A stretch of 25,535 nt of DNA from Scatosoma sp045660265 (GTDB taxonomy: Bacteria > Bacillota > Clostridia > Christensenellales > Borkfalkiaceae): positions 1-25,535 of the forward strand of contig JAZRDM010000022.1 in NCBI GenBank assembly GCA_045660265.1. The letters are read 5' to 3'. The notes beneath the pieces are model-generated. The model was not told where the DNA came from and ran no database searches. It worked only from the letters and a program-made list of their open reading frames with translations. Both the position numbers and the translations under genes were made by a program. The stretch's first letter is position 1. Each line of letters starts with the position of its first letter. Positions 8,401 to 15,110 of this stretch are shown piece after piece.

Positions 8401-8991
8401 ATGGAAACACAATTAAAAGCAATCGTTGCTCAAAATTTAATAGAATTACGCAAAAGCAAAAATATGACGCAAAGTGAGCTGGGAGAGAAACTCAATTATT
8501 CGGATAAAACCATTTCTAAATGGGAAAACGGTGATTCTTCGCCCGATTTGTCCGCGCTTTGTAAAATTGCCAAAGTCTACGGTATCACGTTAGACGATTT
8601 AACGCAAGAAAACGCTTCAAAAAAGATAGATGAAAAGGTGGAAGAAAAAGAAAATCAGCAATTGCAACGCCGATCTGTCATTTTAGGGCTTTCTATTGCC
8701 GTTGTTTTTTTAGTGATGGCGCTTGTATTCACCTATTTGCTTATCAATACGGGGGTGCCTGTTTGGCAATTGTTTATTTGGGCAATTCCTATTTCGTGTT
8801 TATTGCTGTTAAAATACAGCATCAAGAAAAAAGATTGGAAGCGCAAACGTATGTGGATACTGACGGTGCTTAGCTGGTCGTTGCTGCTTTGCATGTGTTT
8901 ACAGTGGTTAGAGCTTCATCTTTGGCTCTTTTTCATCATTGGCGCGCCTATCCAGGCAATTATTTGGCTGAGTTCGAAATTAGAAAAATAA
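8401..8991 (+). CDS. XRE-type HTH protein with four membrane segments
   Basis: A 196-residue protein. Residues 1-66 are a Cro/C1 (XRE) helix-turn-helix domain (MTQSELGEKLNYSDKTISKW is the HTH core). A charged linker (70-90) is followed by four hydrophobic segments near 92-115, 120-139, 151-169 and 172-191, so the DNA-binding domain is tethered to the membrane. Such membrane-linked XRE regulators are common in Bacillota; their ligands are mostly unknown. ATG 8401 was chosen over an upstream in-frame TTG (8374) because that TTG lies inside the promoter and ATG 8401 is at the predicted +1. It has its own terminator. A role in sensing envelope stress or antimicrobials is a guess from architecture only. 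Confidence 0.87.
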   Translation: METQLKAIVAQNLIELRKSKNMTQSELGEKLNYSDKTISKWENGDSSPDLSALCKIAKVYGITLDDLTQENASKKIDEKVEEKENQQLQRRSVILGLSIAVVFLVMALVFTYLLINTGVPVWQLFIWAIPISCLLLLKYSIKKKDWKRKRMWILTVLSWSLLLCMCLQWLELHLWLFFIIGAPIQAIIWLSSKLEK

Positions 8992-8997
8992 AAAATA

Positions 8998-9024
8998 CTC
9001 CAAGCATTTGCTTGGAGCTTTTTT
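8998..9024 (+). terminator. Terminator of the HTH gene
   Basis: CTCCAAGCA / TGCTTGGAG stem (8998-9017) followed by CTTTTTTC, seven bases after the TAA. Confidence 0.85.
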
Positions 9025-9073
9025 CTATAAACGAGCATTTAATACGTACCTGCCTGCCATGTATGTGTAAAAA

Positions 9074-9110
9074 TACCCCCGCCCGATTGTTTGGGCGGGG
9101 GGTGTTTTTA
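9074..9110. terminator. Bidirectional terminator at the 3' end of the propeller gene
   Basis: ACCCCCGCCC (9075-9084) pairs with GGGCGGGGG (9093-9101) around GATTGTTT. The flanks are AAAAAT on the left and GTTTTTA on the right, so it can act on both strands. The minus-strand TAA of the long gene (9108-9110) lies in the flank itself, so translation ends at the stem. Confidence 0.8.
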
Positions 9111-11477
9111 TTCTGTCGGTTTTCGAATAAGCAGATAATCAAGTAAAATGCAGATAGCTGCCGCACCGAGAAGTAAGAAAATTAAACGTTCGACGGAATG
9201 ACTTTCGTCGAGGGTATCGCCAAAGACAACGGTTTCTGCGTTGGGCGTCGAGCCGTCGAAATCGCTGACGTACGCTTTGGGAAGATAGCCTGTAATTTCG
9301 CCGTCTTCCGTCGAAATGCTAACGTAGTAATAATCGTAATCCAAGCGGTTTAGTTCGCCTAAAATGGTTACTTGCATATTCTTTTGTAAGTCTTGCACGG
9401 TCAAAAGCGAAGTGAGGTAGGGGAACTTGTAAAGCTTTACCTTATTGCTGACGTAGCCGACTTTTTGATTTTCTTCGTCATAATCTACACGGTATTCGCT
9501 AAGGGGCAATTCTTGACAATGCTTATTTAATACTAAATAGGTCGAGTAGTCGTTGCTGTCTTTATTAAATACGGCAACCAACGTATACGTTTCCGTTTTA
9601 CCTAACTGTAAAGCGGTCAAGTCTGTTTCCGCTCGGCAATAATTTAAGTAGGGGAAGAATTCCGCCTCGTTTAATTGAGTGATGTCAAATTGCACCATCA
9701 ATGCGTTCTTTTGAAGCCCTACCACTTGTACGTCTGCGCTTGTTTCGCTAAAAATCTGCTCGTCTGCGTTATCAACGGCAATCTCTTTTAAGGTCGGCAA
9801 AGAAAGGTTTGCAGTGGAAACAAGGAAATTTCCGTTGTACAATAAATAGGTGGTATTTTCTTCTACGCCGAAGGCAAAAGCGGTAAGCGGTGTCTCTGCT
9901 GTTTGCGAATATACGAGATAGTCGTCGCAGGTATAAACGCTTTCTGTTTCGCCGAAATAATAAATTTGGTTGTTTGCCAAGGCATAAACGTTTTGATGAT
10001 AATCTATCGAAATTTGTTTGGTTTGCGCGGGGATAGAAGCGGAGATTTTTTCACCGTCGCTATCAGCAAGTAAAAATTCCTCTTCGGTGAATCGATATAA
10101 ATCAGAGCCGCAAAGAACATATAAATTTCCGTAAACGTCCTGCGAAAGCAGGTCGGCGTTTCTTGCTGTGGTTTTTGAGGTGCCCTTGAACGTCCAACCG
10201 TTTTCGGTTTCTTCCGCTTTATAAAAGTAATTGCTGTCCGTTGCAAAATAATAGTTTCCAAAGATACAAGCCGTGCCAGTCAGCGAGCCTTTAAAGCCGT
10301 TCAGCTCGCCAAGCGTTTCGCCGAAGCCCTCGCCTTTTACGTCGTACAGCGTTGCAGCGGTTGGCGTGGAAACAAGCAAGGTTTCGTTATCGCCTGAAAG
10401 GCAGGTCGCTTGCGTTGTGCCAATAGGTAAAATATTTTGAATGGTATTTTCTTTTGTGTCGTAAAGGAGCACACGGCTGTTTTCGTTGTCAGAAACGTAC
10501 AGTGTATCGCCGATAAGAAGTGTTTTTGTTGCGCCGTGTAAACGAGTTTGAGAATCAGAGTTGTCGCAGATTTCAAAATCGGTAAAGACGTTTTTATTGA
10601 CGTCGTACTGCACCACGCTAGAGCCTTTAATGGCGTAAATGTAATCGCCATAAGTGGAAAGCGCGGAATAGTTGCCTTCTGCAGAAAAGAGGGGTGTGCC
10701 GCTTAATTCGCCTGATTCGTTTAAAATATCCGAAAGCAAGTAGGCGTAGAAATTTCCGCTGATGTCTGTGAATGCAAATACGTTGCCGTTAAAGACGACG
10801 GAAGTGATTTCTTGCTTGCAATATTTGATAAATTTGGTTTCGCCGGAAGGCTCGATACGGTGTAAATAGGTGCCGCTGTCCGTGTAATAGATAACGCCGC
10901 CTCTATGCGCTACGACGGGCTTTGAGGTTAGACCGTCCACCAACATGCTCGCCTGCGAAACGTCGAGTTGATCAAGTGTGGTTTTGGACAGTTGCGAATA
11001 TGCTGATACGTTGGTAAAGAAAATTTCGTTACCGTACAGCGTAAACGCGCTGCAAACCAACTGTGTTTTTTCCGGTTGTAATACCGTAGGGTCAATTTTG
11101 TAAAGGAAGGTGGAAGAATCTAAAAAATACAGCATTCCGTTGTCGGCAAATTGTAATTTTGTGATGACGTTTTTTGTTTCGTCTTTATTTGCCGTGTGCT
11201 CGTATTTTAGATATTCGCCTTGCTGAACGTTGTAAAAATAGATAAGGTTGCCGTCCGCAATCGCCGTGTATTTTTCCGAAACGGATACATCGGTAGGGGA
11301 AAGCAGGGAAAGGTATTGCTGATAGGAAGTGGGCAATAAAAGCTCGTCTTTAATCTGCGCAATTTCCTCTGCAGATGCCTCTTTTGTTTGTAACGCAAAA
11401 TGCGCCGTCGGCAACAGTGCCGTGGCGGTAAGGCATAAGGATAAAATTGCAACAAAACCTTTCTTAAACGTCTTCAT
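9108..11477 (-). CDS. Secreted, membrane-anchored beta-propeller/SH3-like protein
   Basis: A 789-residue exported protein of unknown function. It has an N-terminal signal sequence (MKTFKKGF, then about 17 hydrophobic residues, probable cleavage near ASAEE). A long region of irregular 40-50 residue beta repeats follows, with recurring phrases such as GNLIYFY, GGVIYYTDSG, GDTLYVSDNENSRVLLYD and GNLYVLCGSDLYRF, as in NHL/YncE-like propellers. An SH3-like segment (about residues 690-760, VKLYKFPYLTSLLTVQDL to GYLPKAYVS) precedes a C-terminal membrane helix (about 765-785) and a short basic tail. The propeller would face outside. ATG 11477 was chosen because the upstream in-frame ATG (11486) overlaps the -10 box. 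No Shine-Dalgarno is present. The SH3-plus-C-terminal-anchor layout is shared with the protein at 12476-13204. Confidence 0.85.
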   Translation of the reverse strand: MKTFKKGFVAILSLCLTATALLPTAHFALQTKEASAEEIAQIKDELLLPTSYQQYLSLLSPTDVSVSEKYTAIADGNLIYFYNVQQGEYLKYEHTANKDETKNVITKLQFADNGMLYFLDSSTFLYKIDPTVLQPEKTQLVCSAFTLYGNEIFFTNVSAYSQLSKTTLDQLDVSQASMLVDGLTSKPVVAHRGGVIYYTDSGTYLHRIEPSGETKFIKYCKQEITSVVFNGNVFAFTDISGNFYAYLLSDILNESGELSGTPLFSAEGNYSALSTYGDYIYAIKGSSVVQYDVNKNVFTDFEICDNSDSQTRLHGATKTLLIGDTLYVSDNENSRVLLYDTKENTIQNILPIGTTQATCLSGDNETLLVSTPTAATLYDVKGEGFGETLGELNGFKGSLTGTACIFGNYYFATDSNYFYKAEETENGWTFKGTSKTTARNADLLSQDVYGNLYVLCGSDLYRFTEEEFLLADSDGEKISASIPAQTKQISIDYHQNVYALANNQIYYFGETESVYTCDDYLVYSQTAETPLTAFAFGVEENTTYLLYNGNFLVSTANLSLPTLKEIAVDNADEQIFSETSADVQVVGLQKNALMVQFDITQLNEAEFFPYLNYCRAETDLTALQLGKTETYTLVAVFNKDSNDYSTYLVLNKHCQELPLSEYRVDYDEENQKVGYVSNKVKLYKFPYLTSLLTVQDLQKNMQVTILGELNRLDYDYYYVSISTEDGEITGYLPKAYVSDFDGSTPNAETVVFGDTLDESHSVERLIFLLLGAAAICILLDYLLIRKPTE

Positions 11478-11484
11478 ATATACC

Positions 11485-11513
11485 ATTATAGCACGAAAAA
11501 TAGAAAAATGCAA
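11485..11513 (-). promoter_or_regulatory. Promoter of the propeller gene, predicted leaderless
   Basis: On the minus strand, TTGCAT (11513-11508), 17-base spacer, TATAAT (11490-11485). Seven bases separate the -10 box from the ATG at 11477, so +1 falls at or one base before the start codon. Confidence 0.7.
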
Positions 11514-11603
11514 TAAGCTAACGAAAGTTTTTCAAAAATACAAAAAATTGGAAAAATATACCTATTTTTTACGAAAAGTGGCATATAGTTGTCATATTTA
11601 ATA

Positions 11604-11637
11604 TGCTATACTGATTTCAAAAACGAACAAATGTTCG
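11604..11637 (+). promoter_or_regulatory. Extended -10 promoter with LexA (SOS) operator
   Basis: TGCTATACT at 11604-11612 is an extended -10 element; I see no good -35, as is usual for this promoter type. CGAACAAATGTTCG at 11624-11637 fits the Gram-positive LexA/DinR box (CGAAC, RNRY, GTTYG). It lies just past the predicted +1 (about 11619), where a repressor would block initiation. It points into the phage cassette. The divergent propeller promoter is more than 110 bases away, so control of that gene is less likely. Confidence 0.7.
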
Positions 11638-11666
11638 GATTTTGTTAAAAAAAATGGCAGTCGAGG

Positions 11667-11858
11667 GTGGACAATTTGGAAAGTTATGACATAATGACTT
11701 CGCTTTCGGGCGAGGGTGAAGACTCTTGAAAAATTATCGAGCGAACGAGCGAAGTAATGCCGACGGGTTGCATACGGTATTGATGCTTAGAGGCACTAAG
11801 AAGAAAGAGCGAATGGATTGCCGATTGTAAAAAAATAAAAGCGGAATACCGTAAATGA
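11667..11858 (+). pseudogene. Possible broken small phage gene (two in-frame UGA)
   Basis: One frame, 64 codons from GTG 11667 to TGA 11858, is open except for UGA codons at 11727 and 11781. The stretches between read like ordinary protein (KIIERTSEVMPTGCIRY and CLEALRRKSEWIADCKKIKA). This suggests a decayed gene or recoding. A competing reading is a 34-codon ORF in another frame, TTG 11726 to TAA 11830, with AGGGTG 7 bases upstream and codon use closer to the phage genes. I cannot decide between them. Otherwise 11514-11870 holds only the promoter and SOS box. Confidence 0.3.
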
Positions 11859-11870
11859 GGTGAGAAAGTT

Positions 11871-12413
11871 TTGGAACAAAACAAAGACAAAAAGAATGAT
11901 TACGTAAAGGTGGCTTTGTATGCCTATCCGACGCTGAAGACGTTGATTAAGGAATACAAAGAACATATTTATGAAAGGGCTGTACATTCGTACGGCGGGA
12001 AAATGGACGCAGAGGAGGCGGTAACGTATATCGCACAGCAAATTTTAAATATGCAGGCGCTTGAATGTTTGAAAGAGATTTTGGAAAGGGTGTTTTCAAA
12101 GCTTTCTGCAATTGAATGGACAATGCTGGCGTTGCGATATTTTGGGCTTAGGCGAAAGAGTGTGAAAGCGGAGTTGATTAAGGAGAAAAAACAATTTGCT
12201 AGCGAGCGAGGGTATTTTCGGGCGCAAGAAAAGTTGTTGAAAAAAACCGCCGCTTTGTTGCAGGCGGCGGGATTGGATGAAAAATATTTTCAAAGCAGAT
12301 TTTTTGATATTGACGAATTAAAGCCTATTTATCGATACGTTGAAAAAGGGAAAGATGCGAAGATGTTAAAGAGGGAAAAGGAGTTTGCGTTAAAAGAAAA
12401 CGTATCACTTTAA
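11871..12413 (+). CDS. Putative phage regulator (sigma-region-4/ArpU-like)
   Basis: A 180-residue, largely helical, charged protein starting at TTG with GAGGTGA upstream. Residues 78-91 (LSAIEWTMLALRYF) and 111-130 (SERGYFRAQEKLLKKTAALL) have the spacing of a sigma-70 region 4-like helix-turn-helix, as in ArpU/RinA-type late-gene activators of Bacillota phages. It is the first complete gene after the SOS-box promoter and lies upstream of the terminase, the usual place for such an activator. The family match is inferred from pattern, not from a search. A small terminase subunit is the main alternative. The 62-base gap to the next (convergent) stop shows no terminator. Confidence 0.5.
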   Translation: MEQNKDKKNDYVKVALYAYPTLKTLIKEYKEHIYERAVHSYGGKMDAEEAVTYIAQQILNMQALECLKEILERVFSKLSAIEWTMLALRYFGLRRKSVKAELIKEKKQFASERGYFRAQEKLLKKTAALLQAAGLDEKYFQSRFFDIDELKPIYRYVEKGKDAKMLKREKEFALKENVSL

Positions 12414-12475
12414 GAGAGGAAATGCTTTTACGCCTATATAAAAAATGTCTTTCGCCTCGTACCTGCCACTGTGCT

Positions 12476-13204
12476 TTAAATTTCTTCCCATTCGTATAGT
12501 TGCTTTTTAGGCTGTCGTAAAATAAGGGCGGCAAGAATGGGGATAAGCAAGCAAAGCAAAACGATAATGGCAATTTGGACGGGATTAACTTCTTCTGTTG
12601 TTGTATCACTTGTAACGTCTGTCGTATCGTCTGTTGAGGTTTGTGTTTGTACGTACGTTTCGTGCTCGGGGTTTTTTGTAAGGACAAAATTTTCGGGTAA
12701 AGGGACGTAACCGAAATCGTTTTCACGCAGTACGTAGCAATAGGTGGTTGTGCCTATTTTATACGAGCCGTAATATGCACAAACGACGGTGATTTGGTCG
12801 AGTAAAGGAGAGTCTTTTTCGTCGGCGTTTATGTAATAGGTTAAATCGAACGAGTAATAAAAGTAGGGCGTTTTCGGCGTGTAATCGACGAAGGTTAATT
12901 CGCTCGTTTTACAGTAGCCCGTAAGCTTTTGGGTGTTTGCGCCGTCTGTTAAGTATTCGACTTTGCAAAACTGCTCGTCTTTGGAAAGTAATTTAACGTA
13001 GTACGTTTGAGGAATGACGAACAGTCCGCTTTTTTCGTTTTTGGTGGCGTAAAGGTAGGTGTCGTCGTTTGCGATATAGGCATATGCGTCAGGGGACATT
13101 TCAGCGGATGCGTTTACCGTAAGGACGGGGCATGGTCGTGCTGAATGCAAAAATATGAAGAGATATGAGAGCGCGAGTAACAGCGCGAAAAATGCTTTTT
13201 TCAT
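12476..13204 (-). CDS. Secreted SH3-like protein with C-terminal anchor, inside the phage cassette
   Basis: A 242-residue exported protein on the strand opposite to the phage genes. It has a signal sequence (MKKAFFALLLALSYLFIFL), then two SH3-like stretches (about 37-97 with DDTYLYATKNEKSGLFVIPQ, and about 105-165). A Thr/Asp-rich linker (TSTDDTTDVTSDTTTEE) leads to a C-terminal membrane helix (VQIAIIVLLCLLIPILAALIL) and a short polar tail. There is no lipobox or enzyme motif. Its overall layout is that of the last part of the propeller protein at 9108-11477. Position and orientation suggest a moron-like cargo gene with its own promoter. ATG 13204 was preferred over the in-frame ATG at 13213, which overlaps the -10 box. 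The function is unknown; binding of cell-wall components is a guess from the SH3-like fold. Confidence 0.8.
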   Translation of the reverse strand: MKKAFFALLLALSYLFIFLHSARPCPVLTVNASAEMSPDAYAYIANDDTYLYATKNEKSGLFVIPQTYYVKLLSKDEQFCKVEYLTDGANTQKLTGYCKTSELTFVDYTPKTPYFYYSFDLTYYINADEKDSPLLDQITVVCAYYGSYKIGTTTYCYVLRENDFGYVPLPENFVLTKNPEHETYVQTQTSTDDTTDVTSDTTTEEVNPVQIAIIVLLCLLIPILAALILRQPKKQLYEWEEI

Positions 13205-13211
13205 AGCTGAC

Positions 13212-13217
13212 ATTATA
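13212..13217 (-). promoter_or_regulatory. -10 box of the inverted SH3-like gene, predicted leaderless
   Basis: On the minus strand, TATAAT lies 7 bases before the ATG at 13204, the same spacing as at 11477. No convincing -35 hexamer is visible at 16-18 bases. There is no Shine-Dalgarno. The ATTATAAT core also places a TATAAT on the plus strand (13214-13219), but without a -35 for the terminase. Confidence 0.5.
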
Positions 13218-13258
13218 ATATAGGTTGAAAAACGCATTTTGATAGAAAAGGTAGAAAA

Positions 13259-14692
13259 ATGAGAGAGATTGTAGAAAAAATTTACAAAATCGAACAAGAA
13301 TTGCAACGGCGTAAGCATGAGGATAAGCTTGCGGTTTATAACGTTGGGGAAAAAATTCATCATAAACAAGTGGCGTTTCATAAATGCTTTAAGCGAAATC
13401 GTTGGGTGTTTGGGGGGAATCGTTCGGGAAAAACGGAATGCGGCGCAGTGGAGTGTGTGTATATGGCGCGCGGGATTCATCCGTATAGAGAGAATAGAAA
13501 AGATACGATTGGTTGGGTGGTTTCGCTTTCTATGCAGGTGCAGCGCGACGTGGCGCAAAAGAAAATTTTACAGTATTTGCGAAAGGAACAAATTGCGGAT
13601 ATTGTGATGCTGAGCGGACGGAAGGATTCGCCTGAAAGCGGTGTAATTGATTTTATCAAAGTGAAAAACGTTTTTGGCGGTGTGTCGATTATCGGGTTTA
13701 AAAGCTGCGATCAGGGCAGGGAGAAATTTCAGGGGGCATCCCTCGATTACGTTTGGTTTGACGAGGAACCGACTGAGGATATTTATTTGGAATGCCGCAT
13801 GCGCGTTATGGATAAAAAGGGTGATATTTTTGGGACTATGACGCCATTGAAGGGGTTGACCTTCGTCTATCGTGAAATTTTTTTAAATCGGCATAACGAT
13901 AAAGAAATTTGGTATGAGTTTATGGAATGGGGGGACAATCCCTATCTAGATTCGTCGGAGATAGAGCTGTTGGAAAATTGTATGGACGAGGCGCAGCTGC
14001 AGTCGCGTAAGTATGGGAAATTTGCGGCGAAGGAGGGGCTTGTCTATCCTGAATTTGACGAGCAGATTCACGTGATTGACCCCTTTTCGTTGCCGTCGGA
14101 ATGGCAGGACAATATTGCGATTGACCCTGGCTTAAATAATCCTTTATCGGCACATTGGTATGCGGTGGATTTTGACGATAACGTGTACGTAGTTGCCGAG
14201 CATTTTGCGGCAGGGCGGGATATTGATTATCATGCTTCGGAAATTAAGGGTGTTTGCGAGAGGTTGGGTTGGAAAACGGATGCTCAAGGACGTGTTTCGG
14301 CGTTGATAGACAGTGCGGCGAAGCAAAGGACTTTATCTGGAATGAAAAACGTGTGCGAGTTGTTTTATGAGCGGGGGATTTTGGTGAATCCGAACGTGGA
14401 AAAGGATTTGTTTGCAGGGATAGCGAAAGTGAAAAGTTATCTAAATCAAAAAAACGGGTTGCCGAATTTGTATATTTTTAGCTGTTGTACAAATTTGATA
14501 CGTGAGTTGAAATGTTATTTTTGGGGAAACGGCGATTTGCCTAAAAAAACGGATGATCATTGCTTGGATGAGCTGCGCTATTATTTGATGTCCCGCCCGA
14601 AGAACTTGCCGCAAGCAAGGGAGATTTCTGTGATTGAGAAGGATAAGCAGAAGAGGTATCGGCGTTTGCAGCGGCACCGATATAATGAGTGA
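13259..14692 (+). CDS. terL: Phage terminase large subunit
   Basis: A 477-residue DNA-packaging motor protein. The ATPase domain has Walker A GGNRSGKT (52-59), Walker B VWFDEE (165-170, D168 and E169) and the coupling motif GTMTP (192-196). The RuvC-like nuclease domain begins at AIDPG (D289), with further acidic candidates in ALIDSA (about D352) and a C-terminal HCLDELRYYLMSR segment. All motor and nuclease residues I would look for are present, so it may be functional. AAAAGG lies 7 bases before the ATG. I see no dedicated promoter: transcription would have to read through the inverted gene at 12476-13204 or start in the 54-base gap. Length fits TerL proteins of headful-packaging phages. 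Confidence 0.93.
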   Translation: MREIVEKIYKIEQELQRRKHEDKLAVYNVGEKIHHKQVAFHKCFKRNRWVFGGNRSGKTECGAVECVYMARGIHPYRENRKDTIGWVVSLSMQVQRDVAQKKILQYLRKEQIADIVMLSGRKDSPESGVIDFIKVKNVFGGVSIIGFKSCDQGREKFQGASLDYVWFDEEPTEDIYLECRMRVMDKKGDIFGTMTPLKGLTFVYREIFLNRHNDKEIWYEFMEWGDNPYLDSSEIELLENCMDEAQLQSRKYGKFAAKEGLVYPEFDEQIHVIDPFSLPSEWQDNIAIDPGLNNPLSAHWYAVDFDDNVYVVAEHFAAGRDIDYHASEIKGVCERLGWKTDAQGRVSALIDSAAKQRTLSGMKNVCELFYERGILVNPNVEKDLFAGIAKVKSYLNQKNGLPNLYIFSCCTNLIRELKCYFWGNGDLPKKTDDHCLDELRYYLMSRPKNLPQAREISVIEKDKQKRYRRLQRHRYNE

Positions 14693-14702
14693 AAGGAGAG
14701 AT

Positions 14703-15086
14703 ATGAAGAAAAAACAAGATAAAATAAACGACGCGCTTTTAAAGGTGGCGTTGGGGTGTAAGGTTGCAGAGGTTACGGAAGAATATGCCGAAGTGGATGG
14801 GGAATTGAAACTAACAAAACGCAAAGAGACTAAAAAGGATATTCCTCCCGATTTGAAAGCGGTGCAGCTTTTATTGGCGGGGAAAGAAGAGAAAATGGAA
14901 TACGCCGCTATGAGCGACGAGGAGTTGGAAGAGGAGAAAAAAAGGCTTCTTACGATATTGGCGCAAGAAGGGCAATCGACGGACGGCGGTGAAAAAACAA
15001 GAGAAGGAAAGGATTTAACGATAAAGGAAAGCGAAAGAAAAAATCCGACTAAAAAAAGACGAATGAAGAGGGCAGGGTCGAGATGA
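14703..15086 (+). CDS. Small charged phage protein between terminase and portal
   Basis: A 127-residue hydrophilic protein preceded by AAAGGAG, 10 bases after the terminase stop. The N-terminal half (DALLKVALGCKVAEVTEEYA, then a charged beta-like stretch and DIPPDLKAVQLLLAGK) looks folded. The last 40 residues are Lys/Arg/Glu-rich and probably disordered. I recognise the general pattern from hypothetical proteins beside terminases in Clostridia prophages but cannot name a family. A small terminase subunit is possible, since none is otherwise evident. It is part of the packaging/head operon. Confidence 0.75.
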   Translation: MKKKQDKINDALLKVALGCKVAEVTEEYAEVDGELKLTKRKETKKDIPPDLKAVQLLLAGKEEKMEYAAMSDEELEEEKKRLLTILAQEGQSTDGGEKTREGKDLTIKESERKNPTKKRRMKRAGSR

Positions 15087-15110
15087 AAATAGAAAAGGAG
15101 AGAGAAATCT

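Noticed and set aside
11607..11640. The SOS box as operator of the divergent propeller gene
   Set aside because: Its promoter (-35 at 11508-11513) is over 110 bases away, beyond the usual LexA range; the extended -10 beside the box points the other way.
9045..12467. The 10-mer CGTACCTGCC occurs just downstream of both minus-strand SH3-like genes (9045-9054 and 12458-12467), suggesting an att site or duplication mark
   Set aside because: The flanking bases do not match, the same 10-mer occurs in reverse inside the scaffold gene near 17484, and CGTACCTG also appears within radC and the kinase gene, so it is a common word here.
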